A stretch of DNA of 64,000 bases. Source: Topomyia yanbarensis. Taxonomy: Eukaryota; Arthropoda; Insecta; Diptera; Culicidae. How positions within the stretch are numbered: the stretch's first letter is position 1; each line of letters begins with the position of its first letter. The stretch is from assembly GCF_030247195.1 (NCBI RefSeq), contig NC_080671.1, positions 101,853,845 to 101,917,844 of the forward strand, given 5' to 3'. Below the pieces are notes generated by a model that saw only the letters and a program-made list of their open reading frames with translations, ran no database searches and was not told the DNA's origin. Positions 62,719-64,000 of the stretch are shown piece after piece. A program made the translations under genes and the position numbers.

Positions 62719-62850
62719 CTCCTTGCTCTCCCTTGAGTACTATGGCTCTTAATATTGAAAAATATACTTCACCTTCCAGTCCCTTGCTAATTAAATGCCG
62801 TAACAACTGTTGACAAATTGACTCAATAGGTCGTTAACAAAAAATGGCAA
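62719..62850. repeat. Duplicated segment, copy 2 (partner at 61706-61850)
   Basis: See copy 1. Part is inverted and part direct relative to it, so a local inversion accompanied duplication or element insertion. The two copies flank the MITE at 62111-62541. Confidence 0.85.
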
Positions 62851-63124
62851 ACAAAAATGGTACAAATACATATCCGTGGACTTCTGGGTTTGAAGAAAAT
62901 GACGTTCGAATATCAAAACCATGTGTTCGGTATCACCGAAAGGTAACCCTACCAATAAAAAATTGGTACCACTTATTGCCACCAACGCTATGAAAGGAGA
63001 ACCCCTAGCAAGTTTAAGTTCAGTCTGATTTCCACATCCAGCCTCAGAAAATAAACCGTTAGCAGTATAAGCGCTCTAGTCTTCATTACACCGCCAACCA
63101 GCCAGGTGTGAGCATCGCCGATAG

Positions 63125-63140
63125 GGTCCTTTTCAGGACT
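63125..63140 (+). other. Histone-type 3' stem-loop look-alike
   Basis: GGTCCTTTTCAGGACT has the shape of the metazoan histone mRNA 3' hairpin: a 6-bp stem with its outer pair G-U, and loop TTTC. No histone reading frame ends upstream, so this may be coincidence or a retro-derived remnant. Confidence 0.25.
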
Positions 63141-63639
63141 ATATAAGAATTAAATTATATTTTCCTGCGGCGATTGCTCATTACCATCCAGAACGAATTC
63201 GAGACACAGCCAATTTTCAAGCGAATGAGCTTTCTACCAACAAGGGGGTTCCCCAGGAACACCAGGCATTGTAATTCTCTCTCACTCACGCGAGAAAAAA
63301 AGCTTATCCGATGTCCAACTTTTCCGAGATAAGATGAGTCGCGAAATTCTCCGTCCTCTCCACAAATAGCGTGAGAAAAAAAAATTCGGATGAAATTTAT
63401 TTGATATTTCCCTTCTCGATGGAGAATAATAATATTTAAATGTCGTGGAAGTCAAAATATACATTTAAATTAAAAGAAAAGCGACAAAGAAATACGATAC
63501 TTTTTTGTGCTTCGGAATAGCGACAGCAAGGCAACGAGCGCAAAAAGGATACCGTGATAACTTTTCGTGTAAAAATGGGAGTTTTTATTATCGCATCCGG
63601 ACGCATTTACTCATGTGAACGATAAATGCAATACCTGAT

Positions 63640-64000
63640 CAAAACGAGCTGCGATATCACTTAGACGAGACCACAAAACACGTGGAAAATTTAGAATACC
63701 ATAACCAGATGTCTGGTATGTGTGAACTGATCGTGTCTACCGGCTGACAGTGACATTGGATAAATCAGCCAGAAAAACATTGGGAGTAGTCTCTCAAACC
63801 TGGCGAGCTACAATTACAGCAAACAATTTCTGAAGTCACATTGCCAACTTTTGGAGATGCGAAGCTGATAATTTCGGCACGAGCTCAAAGACTATTTTCG
63901 CCCAGAAACAGCCGTTGACACAACCGAAACCACCTTCTCCGCAACCGAAGCAGAGAGGTGGTGTTCCAATCGCTGGCATAAACAATTTGAAAACAACCGT
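63640..64000 (+). pseudogene. BEL/Pao-like gag fragment, running off the window
   Basis: The plus-strand frames give INAIPDQNELRYHLDETTKH, then broken text with HWE, a stop and SLKPGELQLQQTIS, followed in another frame by LKSHCQLLEMRS, and later FAQKQPLTQPKPPSPQPK with a Gly-rich end. This resembles the end of a BEL/Pao gag, which typically has a WE-SL motif, a short helical block and a Pro-rich linker before the zinc knuckle. Several stops and frameshifts. Moderate confidence only. Confidence 0.4.

Larger units (their letters stand above)
55959..64000 (-). other. Probable long Sfmbt intron filled with repeats
   Basis: The exon acceptor is at 55959-55960. No minus-strand exon ending in a phase-1 donor with plausible Sfmbt N-terminal sequence was seen up to 64000. 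The interval instead contains inverted-repeat structures and transposon debris, annotated separately. Short gaps (55960-56170, 56600-56790, 58365-58625, 60495-60820, 61210-61500, 62860-63120, 63150-63640) hold nothing I can name. Confidence 0.5.

Noticed and set aside
62791..63120. Continuation of the coding-like fragment at 61501-61710
   Set aside because: Some frames look protein-like for 30-36 codons but end in stops and share no recognisable motif.

Overview
The window reads as nuclear DNA of a mosquito, most likely a culicine. It is AT-rich and intron-rich, coding exons are rare, and most of the length is transposon debris: non-LTR retrotransposons, BEL/Pao, tRNA-derived SINEs, MITEs and very long inverted repeats. 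The species call is inference from repeat style and from the one recognisable gene; no mitochondrial or bacterial features are present.

The one clear cellular gene is on the minus strand at 52859-55958. It is the 3' part of an Sfmbt orthologue (Polycomb PhoRC subunit), in five exons joined by short GT-AG introns. It encodes an FCS zinc finger, Asn- and Gln-rich linkers, four MBT repeats and a C-terminal SAM domain. Its N-terminal exon or exons are not in the window, so 55959-64000 is probably a long intron. That intron holds three nested or adjacent inverted-repeat structures (56.2-61.2 kb), an 8-bp-TSD MITE and BEL/Pao-like debris. A second, unidentified minus-strand gene probably starts at 38.5-39.2 kb (5' leader, a 24-codon first coding exon and a good splice donor). 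A plus-strand leader exon may end at 2643, and a GC-rich island at 25.6-27.0 kb may be another promoter.

Layout: 1-2.6 kb low-complexity DNA and a candidate plus-strand first exon; 2.7-12.5 kb old dispersed repeats, SINEs and MITEs; 12.5-21.8 kb mostly featureless, with a 443-479 bp tandem repeat at 17.4-18.6 kb; 21.8-25.3 kb non-LTR RT fragments around a 2.2-kb palindrome; 25.6-27.0 kb GC-rich island; 27-33 kb MITEs and a decayed non-LTR element; 33.3-37.4 kb a TA-flanked 1.66-kb inverted-repeat element inside a copy of the 22-kb palindrome family, then a MITE with a perfect 9-bp TSD; 38.5-41 kb the second gene's 5' region; 41.3-46.1 kb non-LTR ORF1 debris, a hairpin and a degenerate BEL/Pao element with a probable 3' LTR; 46.5-51.1 kb nested non-LTR elements (a Jockey/CR1-like element inside an RTE-type endonuclease); 51.1-52.8 kb intergenic DNA and the Sfmbt 3' UTR; 52.9-64 kb Sfmbt.

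No cellular pathway or operon is encoded. The most interesting material is structural: several independent long-hairpin families, two copies of a MITE that both keep the same reading frame open, and a precise element-in-element insertion that creates a chimeric endonuclease ORF.
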